Part shown: in pieces, positions 63,068-64,000 of the stretch
Position numbering within the stretch: position 1 is the stretch's first letter
How the letters are laid out: every line of letters begins with the position of its first letter
NCBI RefSeq assembly: GCF_051401765.1
Contig: NW_027480467.1
Location: 744,001 to 808,000, forward strand
DNA from: Calliopsis andreniformis
Lineage: Eukaryota; Arthropoda; Insecta; Hymenoptera; Andrenidae
DNA length: 64,000 bases
Reading direction: 5' to 3'
Made by a program: the position numbers and the translations under genes
Notes under the pieces: generated by a model
Database searches by the model: none
The model's input: only the letters and a program-made list of their open reading frames with translations
What the model was told of the DNA's origin: nothing

Positions 63068-64000
63068 AATTGAGGATTGAGGATTGAGGATTGCGGATAG
63101 AAGATTGAGGATTGGGTATTGCGTATTGAACGTTGAGAATTGAGAATTGAGGATTGAGGATTGAGGATTGAGGATTGAGGATTGAGGATTGGGGATTGAG
63201 TATTGAGGATTGAGGATTGAGGATTCAGAATTGAGGATTGAAGATTGAGGATTGGGTATTGAGGATTGAAGATTGAGGATCGAGGATTGAGCGTTGTGGA
63301 TTGAGGACGAGGACTGAGGGTTGAGTATTGATGATTGAGGTCTGAGGATTGAGGATTGAGGATTGAGAATTGAGGATTGAGGATTGAGGATTGAAGATTG
63401 AGGATTGGGTGTTGAGGATTGAAGAATGAGGATTGAGGATTGATGATTGAGGATTGAGGATTGAAGATTGTGTATTGAGAATTGAAGATTGAGTATAGAG
63501 GATTGAGGATTGAGGATTGAGGATTGAGGATTGCGGATAGAAGATTGAGGATTGGGTATTGCGGTTTGAACATTGAGGATTGTGGATTGAGGATTGAGGA
63601 TTGAGGATTGAGGATTGAGGACTGAAGATTGAATATTGATGATTGAATATTGAGGATTGAGGATTGATGGTTGTGGATTGAGGACGAGGACTTAGGGTTG
63701 AGTATTGCTGTTTGAGGTCTGAGGGTTGAGGATTGAGGATTGAGAATTGAGGATTGAGGATTGAGGATTGAAGATTGAGGATTGGGTATTGAGGATTGAA
63801 GAATGAGGGTTGAGGATTGAGGATTGAGGATTGAGGATTGAAGACTGAGTGTTGAGGGTTGAGTGATGAGAATTGATGTTTGTGGATAGAGATTTGAAGA
63901 TTGCAGATTGAGTATTGAGTATTGAAAACTGTGAATTGATGTTATTCTCTTGAGGATTGAGGAATGACAACTGATTTTTGAGGACTGAGGGCTGAAGATT
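63068..64000. repeat. 2,944-bp unit, copy 3, cut by window end
   Basis: It continues the same series up to and through its first F1 cassette at 63,863-63,995. The array evidently goes on beyond the window. Confidence 0.82.
63863..63995 (+). repeat. Cassette F1
   Basis: 2,944-bp partner of 60,919. Ends five bases before the window does. Confidence 0.92.

Larger units (their letters stand above)
1..64000. repeat. Heptanucleotide satellite array, consensus ggattga, with higher-order structure
   Basis: Every line of the window reads as consecutive 7-bp units close to ggattga. Common variants are agattga, gaattga, gtattga, ggtttga, ggactga, gggttga, ggattca and ggattgg. The last three bases (tga) change least. 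C is nearly absent from the given strand outside variants such as ggactga and ggattca. Rare 6-mers (ggacga, agacga, aattga, ggatga, gaatga) and one 8-mer shift the phase. No stretch of 300 bases departs from this pattern, so there is no unique intergenic sequence. The array runs off both ends. Likely role: constitutive heterochromatin or another structural chromosome region. That role is inferred from organisation only; organism and chromosome position are unknown. Confidence 0.98.

Noticed and set aside
719..63970. Long minus-strand open frames (up to about 850 residues) with (SILNPQS)n proteins as real genes
   Set aside because: They follow from the repeat unit in all three frames. They overlap each other in different frames, and they begin and end wherever tca, tta or cta variants fall on the plus strand. 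They show no domain other than the repeat. Most apparent starts are TTG or GTG: the recurrent MSFLNPQ start at F1 cassettes is a TTG, and MNPQSSIEYPQ at F3 a GTG.
1..64000. CRISPR array
   Set aside because: Repeats are contiguous 7-mers without unique spacers. The cassettes are irregularly spaced by repeat sequence, and no cas gene is present.
1..64000. Ribosome-binding sites
   Set aside because: gaggat and aggatt look like Shine-Dalgarno motifs but occur every 7 bp on the strand that has no open frame.
1..64000. Transposon or LTR as the origin of the cassette
   Set aside because: The cassette stays in 7-bp register with its flanks. It has no terminal repeats or target-site duplications and no coding part, so it reads as diverged heptamers and not as an insertion.
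1..64000. Prion-like or antifreeze-like Asn/Gln/Ser-rich protein family
   Set aside because: The composition is dictated by the tcaatcc unit. Variation has no codon period, so a protein function is not supported.
1..64000. tRNA, rRNA or other structured RNA genes
   Set aside because: The given strand lacks enough C to form conventional stems, and no known conserved RNA motif was recognised on either strand.

Overview
The whole 64 kb window is one uninterrupted tandem-repeat array. I can support no protein-coding gene, RNA gene, transposon, CRISPR array or unique-sequence island in it. The basic unit is a heptanucleotide, ggattga on the given strand (taatcc-like tcaatcc on the other). It is mostly perfect or one substitution from consensus, and the 3' tga is the best-kept part. 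The given strand is G/A/T-rich and very poor in C.

This organisation points to eukaryotic heterochromatin (pericentromeric, centromeric, subtelomeric or a B/sex-chromosome type block) read by long-read assembly. Small heptamer arrays occur between genes in some environmental bacteria, but 64 kb with no gene would be extraordinary there. The sequence alone does not name the organism.

Three scales of order are visible. (1) The 7-bp unit, interrupted by occasional 6-mers and one 8-mer that shift phase. (2) A recurrent diverged cassette of 19 heptamer-length units (133 bp), with landmark units tgtttgt, ggataga, agattgc, aaactgt, gaattga and ctcttga/ctattga. I located 60 copies, which sort into seven subfamilies (F1 to F7), separated by about 0.4 to 1.3 kb of plainer repeat. 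(3) Multi-kilobase duplications of whole cassette sets.

Layout. 1-6,060: mosaic with a 1.84-kb-offset repeat pair. 6,060-12,620 and 13,170-19,720: copies of a block about 7.1 kb apart. 15,800-22,282 and 22,283-28,765: an exact 6,483-bp tandem duplication overlapping the previous one, so later in time. 28,766-34,913: mosaic built from pieces also found at 3.6-4.5, 8-10.3 and 12.6-13.2 kb. 34,914-40,948 and 40,949-45,543: a 6,035-bp block and a 4,595-bp sister that lacks one 1,383-bp unit plus 57 bp. 45,544-57,179: mosaic. 57,180-64,000: a 2,944-bp unit in two full copies and a third running off the window.

The complementary strand shows long open frames encoding (SILNPQS)n in all three frames. 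This is an arithmetical by-product: 7 bp is coprime to 3 and the consensus holds no minus-strand stop. It is not evidence of genes. Sequence variation follows a 7-nt rather than a 3-nt period, and most of the apparent starts are TTG or GTG.
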